From contig JAPPAP010000031.1 of assembly GCA_026705465.1 (NCBI GenBank), positions 61,271 to 125,270 of the forward strand: 64,000 nt of DNA, read 5' to 3'. Origin of the DNA: a bacterium (GTDB lineage: Bacteria > Actinomycetota > Acidimicrobiia > Acidimicrobiales > Bin134). The notes below the pieces were generated by a model. It ran no database searches and was not told the origin of the DNA. It saw nothing but the letters and a program-made list of their open reading frames with translations. Below, piece by piece: positions 8,742-16,596 of the stretch. The translations under genes and the position numbers were made by a program. The stretch's first letter is position 1; every line of letters begins with the position of its first letter.

Positions 8742-9839
8742 TCAGCCGCCGATTCGAATCGCAGCACCAGCCTGGGCGCTGCGAACCGCGGCGTCCACCA
8801 CCTCCACAGTGCGGGCACCGAGATCGGCAGTTGAGCGGTTGGGGACGTCTCGGCCCAGGGTGAGGTCGATCAGGGTGTTCGGCGGCCCCACACACTGGTA
8901 GAGGCCGGCATGGCGAGGCAGATCGACTTTGAGGTCGAGCCCGTCTTCTCGGTAGAGCCATAGAAAGTCTCGCTCCAAGTCGGCAATCAGCTGCCCTTCC
9001 GATCCGAAGACGCGGACTTGGAGCTGGTGACGGGACCACGGCTCGTCGGGGTCGTCGATGGCGTTGGCCATTCCCGGACAGCTTGCTCCGCTTATCGAAC
9101 CGGTTGCGCCCGACTGATACTGCACCGAGATGGCGTCATGCATGTCTACCCGGGCGCTCAGGTTGTTCATGAACGCGAATACCTGGTGGGCCCGATCGCC
9201 GGTCAGCCACATGGCCAACCCCATGGCGTGTGAGATCTGAGCGGGGGCATACCCGCCTCCTGACACTCCCGGATCGGTCCAAGTGTCGGCTTCAGGAGCA
9301 AAGCCCTCAGCCGATCCCTCGTAGCCGCCACCGCCGGTTGAGGTAAGGAGCTCGCGGGTTCCCGAAGCCATCGCCACCATGATGTGTTCGACTTGGCCCA
9401 CGCCGCCCTCGGAGTCCATCAAACGTTTGGCCTCGATCCCCAGCGGTCCGTAGTTCCAGCCGAATGACAGGAGCAGGTGGCGGCCCAAGCGCTCGGCAGT
9501 GTGGTGCAGGTCCCAGGCATCGTCGGGATCGACGGTGAAAGGCTTCTCGCAGAGCACGTTGGCTCCAGACTCCATGGCTGCCTTGGCGTGCTCATGGTGC
9601 AGGCCCGACGGGCTGGCCACTACGACTGCGTCGAGCCCTTGGTCCAAAGCGTCTCGGTAGTCCTCGCTGACATGGGCGAATCCGAACCGCTCCCCGATGG
9701 CTTCCAACGCCTCACGTCCCTTGCGTACGGCGGAGATCAGCTCGACATCGTCTCTCTCGGCCAAGACAGGTATGTGGTTGCTGACTGCCCACGACCCTGC
9801 ACCGATGACTCCCACACGGACCTTTCTGCTGGTCGCCAC
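8742..9839 (-). CDS. Gfo/Idh/MocA-family oxidoreductase
   Basis: 365 residues. An N-terminal Rossmann fold has GVIGAGSWA near residue 10 and the family signature CEKPF near 100. A C-terminal GFO/IDH/MocA substrate domain follows. The family oxidises or reduces sugars, inositols and related polyols with bound or free NAD(P). GTG at 9839 is chosen because GGGAGGA lies six bases upstream and the longer reading would run through operator site 3. It is the first gene of the operon that ends with the lipoyl protein. It diverges from an SDR. The substrate is unknown. Confidence 0.85.
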   Translation of the reverse strand: MATSRKVRVGVIGAGSWAVSNHIPVLAERDDVELISAVRKGREALEAIGERFGFAHVSEDYRDALDQGLDAVVVASPSGLHHEHAKAAMESGANVLCEKPFTVDPDDAWDLHHTAERLGRHLLLSFGWNYGPLGIEAKRLMDSEGGVGQVEHIMVAMASGTRELLTSTGGGGYEGSAEGFAPEADTWTDPGVSGGGYAPAQISHAMGLAMWLTGDRAHQVFAFMNNLSARVDMHDAISVQYQSGATGSISGASCPGMANAIDDPDEPWSRHQLQVRVFGSEGQLIADLERDFLWLYREDGLDLKVDLPRHAGLYQCVGPPNTLIDLTLGRDVPNRSTADLGARTVEVVDAAVRSAQAGAAIRIGG

Positions 9840-9858
9840 GGTCGTCCTCCCTCTGTAC

Positions 9859-9872
9859 CGGTAACGTTTCCA
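9859..9872. promoter_or_regulatory. LacI-family operator, site 3
   Basis: CGGTAACGTTTCCA lies between the divergent Gfo/Idh (start 9839) and SDR (start 9903) genes. It would control the whole operon ending in the lipoyl protein as well as the SDR. Confidence 0.75.
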
Positions 9873-9902
9873 AGCGTAGAAGGCGAGCAAGGAGCGGGCA
9901 AA

Positions 9903-10649
9903 GTGGTCACCAGTACGGCGACACAGGGAAAAGGGGTGGCTGGGAGGACGGCCGCGGTCACCGGGGCAGCCCAGGGCATCGGGCGGGCGGTGGCCGAATG
10001 CCTACTGGACGGTGGCGCCCGAGTGGCTCTGCTCGATGTCCAGGCACCAACTGATGAAGCGGACCTAAATCAGTCCGACAACACGATGTTTGTGTTGTGT
10101 GACGTGACCGATGAGCGGTCAGTCGACCATGCGGTTGGGCAAATTGAAGCGGTGTGGGACGGGGTTGACATCCTGGTCAACAATGCGGGGATCTTCGCCA
10201 TTGAGTCGCTGGAGCAAACCACGCTGGAGGGGTGGAACCGCATGCTCGCGGTCAACTTAACCGGGAGCTTCCTGTGCAGCCGACGGGTGTTGCCCGGGAT
10301 GCGCGAAAGAGGTTGGGGCCGGATCATCTCCATGGGGTCGAGCGCGGGCAAGACAGGTGGGTCGAAAAACACCGCGGCCTACGGCGCGGCCAAAGCGGGT
10401 GTCATGGCGCTAGCCAAGGCCATCGCCACCGAATATGCCCCGTGGGGGATCACGTCGAACGCCATGGCTCCGGCACTCATTGAAACCGACATGGTCGCGG
10501 GAATAGCCGATCTGGCTGATCGCATCCCGGTGGGGCGCCTCGGCCAACCGACCGATGTCGCGCATGCCGTGCGGTTCCTGGCCAGTGAAGAGGCCGGTTA
10601 CATCACCGGTGAGGTGATGGATGTCAACGGAGGGTTCCTGATCGATTGA
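9903..10649 (+). CDS. Short-chain dehydrogenase/reductase
   Basis: 248 residues. The motifs are TGAAQGIG near residue 20, NNAGIF for the conserved NNAG, and YGAAK with the catalytic Tyr and Lys. The Asp ending beta-2 (LLDVQ) suggests NAD use. A much longer open frame exists upstream, but AAGGAG at 9889-9894 precedes GTG 9903 and fits the family N-terminus. It lies directly behind operator site 3. It is probably a second dehydrogenase of the sugar pathway, for the sugar itself or a 2-keto-3-deoxy acid. Confidence 0.82.
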   Translation: MVTSTATQGKGVAGRTAAVTGAAQGIGRAVAECLLDGGARVALLDVQAPTDEADLNQSDNTMFVLCDVTDERSVDHAVGQIEAVWDGVDILVNNAGIFAIESLEQTTLEGWNRMLAVNLTGSFLCSRRVLPGMRERGWGRIISMGSSAGKTGGSKNTAAYGAAKAGVMALAKAIATEYAPWGITSNAMAPALIETDMVAGIADLADRIPVGRLGQPTDVAHAVRFLASEEAGYITGEVMDVNGGFLID

Positions 10650-10684
10650 CGCTCATGAAGAGGCGCGGGTTCGTCCGGATCTGC

Positions 10685-10698
10685 TGGCAACGTTTCCC
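10685..10698. promoter_or_regulatory. LacI-family operator, site 4
   Basis: TGGCAACGTTTCCC lies between the SDR stop and the mutarotase gene. Nine bases separate it from a TAGCTT -10 box, so a bound repressor would cover the -35 region. It is the only one of the six sites not between divergent genes. Confidence 0.7.
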
Positions 10699-10707
10699 GG
10701 TGGGCGA

Positions 10708-10713
10708 TAGCTT
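10708..10713 (+). promoter_or_regulatory. Putative -10 box of a leaderless transcript (mutarotase)
   Basis: TAGCTT ends eight bases before the ATG at 10722. No ribosome binding site is visible between them. The spacing fits actinobacterial leaderless promoters. Confidence 0.45.
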
Positions 10714-10721
10714 GCCTGGCC

Positions 10722-11036
10722 ATGGAACGCGCTTGCTTCACATTCGAGATCTACCCAGACGCCGCCGACGAGTACAAAAAGCGCCACGACGAGATCTGGC
10801 CGGAGCTCGTGGAGGCCATTCAAGAGGCTGGGCTGAAGAACTACTCCCTGTTCCGTCGGGGCACTCAGGTCATTGCCTATGTGGAATGCCACCCAGACGT
10901 GGAGACGGCGTTCGGCAACATCGGAGAAACCGAGGTAAATGGCCGTTGGGCGACGTGGTTCGAGGATGTGATCGTCAGCCTGGCCGATGATGAGGGCAAC
11001 CTGTACTGGGCCGACGAGGTGTGGCACCTGGATTGA
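10722..11036 (+). CDS. rhaM: L-rhamnose mutarotase family protein
   Basis: 104 residues, the full length of the RhaM/DUF718 ferredoxin-like fold, which interconverts alpha and beta anomers of L-rhamnose and related 6-deoxyhexoses. Recognisable features are YKKRHDEIWPEL (18-29) with the catalytic His, NYSLFRRG, and a C-terminal WADEVWHLD with the conserved Trp and His. It lies behind operator site 4. It is the best clue that the island handles a rhamnose- or fucose-type sugar, though relatives act on several sugars. The gene symbol reflects the family only. Confidence 0.82.
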   Translation: MERACFTFEIYPDAADEYKKRHDEIWPELVEAIQEAGLKNYSLFRRGTQVIAYVECHPDVETAFGNIGETEVNGRWATWFEDVIVSLADDEGNLYWADEVWHLD

Positions 11037-11072
11037 GCAACCTGAGCTGGCAGCGACGGCAAACTGTGCTGC

Positions 11073-12491
11073 TCAGAGGGTGTCGGAGATCAGCTCCACG
11101 CAGGCGTCCACCAGAATCTGCTCGCTCTCGGGTGCGATCTGCTCGACGAGGCCGTACGAGTGATGGGCGTAGTCGCACTCGTAGCCGCCATCGGGATACT
11201 CCGCAGCGGTGGGCAAGTAGGAGAGCACACCGTTGGTGTAGCCCGCGAACAGTGTGGTGGTGGCATCGGAGCGCCGCTTGACCTCGATGGCCAATTCTGA
11301 GAATGCCTCGCCGGGCATGGTGGCAATAACCGTGTCCCCAATCCGCACGGCCTGAACGAACGCTGGCACCTGCGACGCGAATTCGCCTCGGCGCATCTGC
11401 TCGATGGCGTCTTCAGCCCAATTGAGGTGGTACTCAACGGGGTTGAGCGTGACTTGGTCGGCGCCGGATGCCTGAATCCGATTCACTTCTTCTTGATAGC
11501 CGTCCCGCTCGGCCTCGAGTTGGGCCAGGGTGGGGAGAGGCTTGAGCGGGAGCTGCACAGTACGGCCACAGGCAACCAGCGCCTGCGGAGGCTGGGGATC
11601 GACCGCAACCTGTCGATGCAGCACGATTGGGGTGACCGAGCCGTAGTCGATGCGCTCGATACAGAGTTCGGTGGGTGTGAGCTGGTCGAGGACGTGCAGC
11701 ACCTCCACCCCTAGCTTGCGTCCGAATGCCACTTCGGGGCCGGTGTGGTCGAAGAACCCTTCGAGGGGGAGAATGTTTCCGCAGGCTCCTTGTAGGAACA
11801 GGCATGTAGCGCCGGTCACCTCTTCGACCAGGTCACGCATTGGGCCGGGATAATCGGGATTCACCCCGGCGTCTTCCGGGCCGACCACCACCGGGTGGCA
11901 GGCATAGCTGACCAGCACGGCCAGCGTCGATCCGTCCAAACGGTCGATGCGCAGCACTCCGACATCGCGGTCCACGGCCTTGTCGGGGTTCCACCCCAAG
12001 ATCACCCGCCCTTCAGCGTTCTTCTCCCGCCGGTTTACCGCCAGATCCAAGGTTCCCACCCCGCCCGCGGCTCGGACCGGTTCTAACCGAGCCACGGCTT
12101 GGGCGGCGACTTCCTTGAGGTGTCGGGGAAAGGCATCGATGAAGGCCAACTCGTTGTCCGACCGCGCACGCTGCTGCCCTCCGATCTTCACCCCCAGGGC
12201 ATCGGTCATCGGGCCGGCATGGGTGTGGCTCACCCCGATCATTACGTGATCGGGAGAGGTGTCGATGGCGGCACCGATGTCTGCTCGCAGGCGGTCGGCA
12301 TGGCGGGGGGTCAGGAAGGGTACATCGGCTGCCAGGATGGCCACCCGGGTCGGGCCCGAATCGAGAACCAACGCGGTGGCGGTAAGCGGGGCTCGAATTT
12401 CTGAGGCTGGTTCCACCCGTCGCGAGTAGCCCACTACATCAATGGGAACCGCTGGGGTGATATCAACACGGGAGACCCCGGCACGAAGCAT
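11073..12491 (-). CDS. Neutral/alkaline ceramidase-like hydrolase
   Basis: 472 residues resembling the N-terminal catalytic domain of neutral ceramidases (PF04734-like). It begins GVSRVDITP, a family hallmark, then shows HTHAGP near residue 90 with zinc-type His residues, and YACHPVVVG near 200. The Ig-like C-terminal domain of true ceramidases is not evident and I see no signal peptide, so it may be cytoplasmic. Such proteins often occur in bacterial sugar clusters with unproven substrates. It diverges from a fucose-isomerase-like gene across operator site 5. Family good; a ceramide substrate is doubtful. Confidence 0.75.
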   Translation of the reverse strand: MLRAGVSRVDITPAVPIDVVGYSRRVEPASEIRAPLTATALVLDSGPTRVAILAADVPFLTPRHADRLRADIGAAIDTSPDHVMIGVSHTHAGPMTDALGVKIGGQQRARSDNELAFIDAFPRHLKEVAAQAVARLEPVRAAGGVGTLDLAVNRREKNAEGRVILGWNPDKAVDRDVGVLRIDRLDGSTLAVLVSYACHPVVVGPEDAGVNPDYPGPMRDLVEEVTGATCLFLQGACGNILPLEGFFDHTGPEVAFGRKLGVEVLHVLDQLTPTELCIERIDYGSVTPIVLHRQVAVDPQPPQALVACGRTVQLPLKPLPTLAQLEAERDGYQEEVNRIQASGADQVTLNPVEYHLNWAEDAIEQMRRGEFASQVPAFVQAVRIGDTVIATMPGEAFSELAIEVKRRSDATTTLFAGYTNGVLSYLPTAAEYPDGGYECDYAHHSYGLVEQIAPESEQILVDACVELISDTL

Positions 12492-12504
12492 GGGGGCATT
12501 GTGC

Positions 12505-12518
12505 CAGAATCGTTTCCA
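12505..12518. promoter_or_regulatory. LacI-family operator, site 5
   Basis: CAGAATCGTTTCCA has ATCG instead of ACGT-type symmetry on one side and is the weakest of the six. It lies between the divergent ceramidase-like (12491) and isomerase-like (12547) genes. Confidence 0.6.
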
Positions 12519-12546
12519 GCGTGTTGGAAAGAGAGAGGCGAAAGGG

Positions 12547-13947
12547 ATGACTCCCTTGAAGATCGGTCAATTATCTGTGTATTTCGGCCTATTCGATGAG
12601 GCCATGCCCGCCGGGTTCCGCCAGACCCGCCGAGAATATGCCGCCGCGGTGGGCGACATGCTGGCGGCTCACGGCGAAGTGGTTGCTCCCGGCTTGGTGG
12701 ACGACCTGGACAGCGCCGCCGAGGCGAATGAGGTGTTCATCAAAGAAGGCGTGGACGTGGTGGTGTTTGCTCCCACCATGGCGGCGCCTCCCGGGTGGGC
12801 GGAGCGGGCATTGGACGGTTTGGATGCACCGGTTGTAGTGCTCGGGGCCCAAGAAAGCGGGACGGTGCCCGACGACTACGACACCGAGGCGGCTACTGCT
12901 CGCAGCCTGCCAGTGGGACTGGTCATGTTTACCAACGTGCTTGTTCGGCGGCAGCGGTCGTTCACCGCGGTGGTCGGCGAGTTGGGGTCGCCGGAAGTGG
13001 CAGCGTCGCTGGACCGGGCCATGAGGGCAGCAGCGGCCGTAGCCGGCATTCGGGGCCGGCCCATTGCTCAAGTTGGCGAGGCAATGGGGGGCTATGACGA
13101 TGTCATGGCCTCTGAAGAGGAACTGGCCTTGTTGGGCGTGCGAACGGTGCCTATTACTGCAGAAGAGCTGACGGAGGCGTTCCAGTCGGTCTCTCCAACC
13201 CGGCTAAAGGCAGTTGTCGATGAGGTCCGGGCAGCCGCGGATGCCGAAGCGGTCCCCTCCGAGGTATTGGAACGGTCCTGCCAGTTGAGCGCGGCGTTGG
13301 AAGACCTGTGCGACGCCCATCAGGCTTGCGGTGGGACAGTGAACTGCCATGGGCCGGTATTGCGTTGGAACCCGGGAGTGGGAATCACCGCGTGCTTGGG
13401 CGTCACTCGGCTCAGCGAGCGGGGCATCCCGTTCTCCTGCACTGGGGATGTCCCCACAGCCATTGCGCTCACGCTGTGCAAGTCGGTGGCTGGGGCTGCG
13501 TTGTACTGCGAGCTGTACCAGATGGACTTCGCAGGAGATTGGATCCTGGTGGCAAATGGCGGTGAGGGAGATCCAACGGGTCGCGCCCCGGGGTCGGCGA
13601 TCCGTCTGCTCCCTGAGGACCACTATTCGGGTGAGCACGGCCCCGGCACCGCCTCGGCATTCGAGCTGGCTGAAGGTCCGGCCACCTTGGTGAGCATGAC
13701 TCCGGCCGCAGCTGCTAGTGGTGGCTGGTACTTGGTCGTGGCTGAAGGGGAGATCATCGGTGCCCGTCATCGCCAAATGGAGGGACCCAACGGCATGTTC
13801 CGGTTTTCTGCCGCACCGGTTGCCGAGGCCTATCAGGCTTGGTGCCAGGCGGGCGCTACCCACCACGCGGCGTTGGTGCCAGGCGCTCGCAGAGATGATT
13901 TGGCGTGCGTTGCCGATCTGTTGGGTATAGAGCTGGCCGCGGTATAG
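12547..13947 (+). CDS. L-fucose/L-arabinose isomerase-family protein, copy 1
   Basis: 466 residues with the layout of the FucI/AraA-like superfamily. Two alpha/beta N-terminal domains are followed by a C-terminal domain with NCHGP, TACLG, RGIPFSCTGDV and NGGEGD motifs. The Asp in CTGDV and conserved acidic and His residues are candidate metal ligands. It is shorter than classical L-fucose isomerase (about 590). ATG 12547 follows AGAGAGG; the longer frame crosses operator site 5. It may isomerise an aldose, but in an otherwise oxidative pathway it may instead act on a keto-sugar or be a lyase-like relative. A paralogue faces it at 13991-15436. Confidence 0.75.
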   Translation: MTPLKIGQLSVYFGLFDEAMPAGFRQTRREYAAAVGDMLAAHGEVVAPGLVDDLDSAAEANEVFIKEGVDVVVFAPTMAAPPGWAERALDGLDAPVVVLGAQESGTVPDDYDTEAATARSLPVGLVMFTNVLVRRQRSFTAVVGELGSPEVAASLDRAMRAAAAVAGIRGRPIAQVGEAMGGYDDVMASEEELALLGVRTVPITAEELTEAFQSVSPTRLKAVVDEVRAAADAEAVPSEVLERSCQLSAALEDLCDAHQACGGTVNCHGPVLRWNPGVGITACLGVTRLSERGIPFSCTGDVPTAIALTLCKSVAGAALYCELYQMDFAGDWILVANGGEGDPTGRAPGSAIRLLPEDHYSGEHGPGTASAFELAEGPATLVSMTPAAAASGGWYLVVAEGEIIGARHRQMEGPNGMFRFSAAPVAEAYQAWCQAGATHHAALVPGARRDDLACVADLLGIELAAV

Positions 13948-13963
13948 AGGCCCAATTGGCCAT

Positions 13964-13982
13964 GGCCTCCTGCCAGGAGGCC
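13964..13982. terminator. Hairpin between convergent genes
   Basis: GGCCTCCT and AGGAGGCC form a perfect 8-bp stem around the loop GCC, between the ends of the two isomerase-like genes. There is no T run, so it is a candidate bidirectional terminator only. Confidence 0.5.
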
Positions 13983-13990
13983 CTTCGGGG

Positions 13991-15436
13991 TCACACCGCG
14001 GTGCAGCCCACGTTTGTGAAATTAGCTACCGCAGCCACTGCTGATGCCAAGTGTCCCGGTGAGATAGCACTGTGGTGGTTGACCCCGGAAGCTGCCCACC
14101 GAGTCCACGCTTCGGCCACCGAACCGTTGGAGAATCGGAACACGCCTCCCACGGTGGGATTGTCGGGTAGTTCTCGGCCGGTGATCTCCCCCTCGGCCAC
14201 GACGAAACCGAACCCTGAAGGATGACCCGGTTGAGGGGCGAACCCGACCAGAGAAGCGGGCCCAGCCGGTAATTCGAAATGGGCCCGATATCCAGTGCGC
14301 TTATCGGCTGCATACCAGGGGTTAGGTCCCAGCTTCGGAACTCGGTCTTGCGGGCACCAGGCGAGATCGTGCTCCCCCGAGTTGGCCACCGCCACTTCAC
14401 CAGTCTTGAAATCGATGGCCTCGATCTCGTGGTAGAGGGCCGCACCGGAAAGCTGCTTGGCAACCAACATGGCCACTGCGGTAAGCACATCCCCGGTACA
14501 CGTCCAAGGGATCCCCCGAGTGGTCTCGCACCCCAGACCAAAACAGGGTGTCAATCCCGGGTCGGTCCCGAAGCGGATCTCCGGAACATGGCAGTTCATC
14601 GCTCCGGCGGCGAAATCCCCCTCTTGATCCAGTGCTTCGAGTGCAGCCGCCAGCCGAAGGGTCCTATCGAGGTCATCTTCCGGTCCCGGTTCCATCTCGA
14701 ATGAGTCGAATACCCGTTGGCGCCAGGAGGATGTCAGGGTGTCGTCGACTGCGGCATAGTGCCGCAAGACATCATCGGGTGTCAGGGACACCACTTCGAT
14801 CCCCAAAGATCGCCCGAGATCCTTGTCGTCGGCGTCTACGCATCCGTAGCCATCCAGGGGACGGCCAATCCGGGCCAATCGAGCGGTGCGCAGGCGGGTT
14901 GCCACAGCTGCGGCCCGAAGTCGGTCGGCTACGTCCGCCGCCGCCGGTTCGTTGCCGGCGGGTGACACCACCAATTCGAATGCTCGTTGGGCGCGGCGGA
15001 GCATGTTGGTGATCATCGGGGTGCCCACGGTGGCTCCCAGGGACGTGATGTCACCAGCATTGAAGTCAGGAGGGATGACCGCCGACCGTTGTACCGCCCA
15101 GATGACGACCGGTTGGGGGAGATGATCCAGGAGGCCTAATGCATAGGAGGGGGGCACTGCCATCGACTGAAGCACCAATATGGCATCGGGTTCTCGGTCA
15201 GCGGCTTCCGACGCACACCGAACGCCCTCTTCGGGGCTGTCTACCAGTCCTTGCCACACAACATCGATCTTCTGTTTCCCGAGCAGGTCGCACGCAGATT
15301 GCAGCAGATTCTCGCGGTCATTCCGAAAATCGGCCCCAACGCTTGATTCCCAAAAGTCCCAGTAGGGAACGACGACTGCGGCCCTCGGCGCGGCCTTATG
15401 GCGGTAGCCAGGCTCGCCCTGGATCGGTATAGTCAT
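13991..15436 (-). CDS. L-fucose/L-arabinose isomerase-family protein, copy 2
   Basis: 481 residues, paralogous to copy 1. Shared motifs are MNCHVPE, LTPCFG, RGIPWTCTGDV and NSGEHD in the same order, and both begin with an alpha/beta domain. The start is set at ATG 15436. The upstream in-frame ATG at 15478 would place coding sequence over operator site 6 and into the neighbouring gene's leader. No ribosome binding site is visible, and TAACGT inside the operator lies eight bases before the ATG, so a leaderless start is likely. Two divergent paralogues may form a hetero-oligomer or handle two sugars. The reaction is unproven. Confidence 0.75.
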   Translation of the reverse strand: MTIPIQGEPGYRHKAAPRAAVVVPYWDFWESSVGADFRNDRENLLQSACDLLGKQKIDVVWQGLVDSPEEGVRCASEAADREPDAILVLQSMAVPPSYALGLLDHLPQPVVIWAVQRSAVIPPDFNAGDITSLGATVGTPMITNMLRRAQRAFELVVSPAGNEPAAADVADRLRAAAVATRLRTARLARIGRPLDGYGCVDADDKDLGRSLGIEVVSLTPDDVLRHYAAVDDTLTSSWRQRVFDSFEMEPGPEDDLDRTLRLAAALEALDQEGDFAAGAMNCHVPEIRFGTDPGLTPCFGLGCETTRGIPWTCTGDVLTAVAMLVAKQLSGAALYHEIEAIDFKTGEVAVANSGEHDLAWCPQDRVPKLGPNPWYAADKRTGYRAHFELPAGPASLVGFAPQPGHPSGFGFVVAEGEITGRELPDNPTVGGVFRFSNGSVAEAWTRWAASGVNHHSAISPGHLASAVAAVANFTNVGCTAV

Positions 15437-15439
15437 TGC

Positions 15440-15453
15440 TGGAAACGTTACCA
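15440..15453. promoter_or_regulatory. LacI-family operator, site 6
   Basis: TGGAAACGTTACCA is the best-conserved copy and symmetrical except at the N positions. It ends three bases before the start of isomerase copy 2 and precedes the divergent unknown gene at 15472. A repressor here would cover the -10 region of copy 2. Confidence 0.78.
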
Positions 15454-15471
15454 AGAAGAAGGAAACGGCAG

Positions 15472-16590
15472 ATGCCACAGACCAGGATCGAGTTCTCCGA
15501 GGTGTTGGGGCGACGGGTCCGCCTGGGCTCTTGGGAAGACCAGAAGATCTCGACCTACCGAAAGATCATGGAGAGCATTGACCAGGGAGATTGGGAGTCC
15601 GCGGCCGATCTTGCCGACTACTTCACCGACGAGGCCAACGTCTGTTTCACCCTCTACCGCCAATGGGTCAATGACCTTCGCGGGTTCTTGCGGGAAAGTG
15701 GTGCTTCAGCTGAAGAGGTGGCCTCTATTGATGCCGATGTTCAGTCCAAGCTCACCTGCCCTGACGGACGGGAGTGGAACGCCCATCGCCATTGGGACCA
15801 GTACCGAGATGAGCAGCGGCGGCTGTTGGCCAGCATCTACCGGGAGGAGGCCGAGCAAGCCCGACAGCACTTGGCGGCCATGAAGGAGACATGGCGCCAG
15901 ACCCACGACCGCGATGTGGACCACACCTATGGGCTTATGTCAGCCATCCAGGAACGCCACGGTGCCCAAGGCATCGCCGATATGTACCAGCGGGTGCTGG
16001 TGCCGCTTTTCTCGTGGCGGTACAACAAGTTCGATATCGACCAGCACCCCTGGGACGAGGCGTTGGAGACGCTGATGCTGGTGGCCTGTGAGGCCATGAG
16101 GGGTCATTTGGTGGGTCCGGAGCGGACCGGTGATTTCGAGTTGATCGAGGCCGACGACCGATTCATCCTGCGGTTCGACCCATGCGGGTCGGGTCAGCGG
16201 ATTATCCGCGGCGACTGGATCGAAGACACTCCCGCCCGGATTGAGCCCCCCTATAACTGGGATGTGGCCAAAGAGGAAGCTTCTTGGAACCATTTCACAA
16301 AGGGGGTCTGCTTGTACTGTGCCCACTGCATCGTGCTGATGGAAGAACTGCCCATCGACCGGTTCGGCTATCCGGTGCGAGTGATCGACCCGCCGGTGTA
16401 TCCCGATACCGACCGGGATCCCGAGGTGCGCCAAAAGTGTCAATGGCAAATGTTCAAGGACCCCACCACCGTGCCTGAGGAGTATTACATCCGGGTCGGC
16501 CGGAAGAAGCCCAAGGAGTTCGGGTCGAGCCACTTTGACGCTCCCGAACTGCCCGACGCCGGAGCGCTCGGGCTTCCTGGCACAGGTTGA
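15472..16590 (+). CDS. Protein of unknown function with a CxxCxxC motif
   Basis: 372 residues; I do not recognise the family. The first half is helical and strongly charged, with WESAADLADYF (41-51) and many Arg/Glu residues, and may be a helical bundle. The second half has FDPCGSG (235-241, Cys238), then SWNHFTKG and a Cys cluster VCLYCAHC (Cys280, Cys283, Cys286), followed by FGYPVRVIDPP. The cysteines and nearby His suggest a metal or cofactor pocket. There is no signal peptide or membrane segment. ATG 15472 follows AGAAGG, avoiding a start inside operator site 6. The zinc alcohol dehydrogenase follows seven bases later. Operon position implies a role in the sugar pathway. Confidence 0.8.
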   Translation: MPQTRIEFSEVLGRRVRLGSWEDQKISTYRKIMESIDQGDWESAADLADYFTDEANVCFTLYRQWVNDLRGFLRESGASAEEVASIDADVQSKLTCPDGREWNAHRHWDQYRDEQRRLLASIYREEAEQARQHLAAMKETWRQTHDRDVDHTYGLMSAIQERHGAQGIADMYQRVLVPLFSWRYNKFDIDQHPWDEALETLMLVACEAMRGHLVGPERTGDFELIEADDRFILRFDPCGSGQRIIRGDWIEDTPARIEPPYNWDVAKEEASWNHFTKGVCLYCAHCIVLMEELPIDRFGYPVRVIDPPVYPDTDRDPEVRQKCQWQMFKDPTTVPEEYYIRVGRKKPKEFGSSHFDAPELPDAGALGLPGTG

Positions 16591-16596
16591 CCCTCA

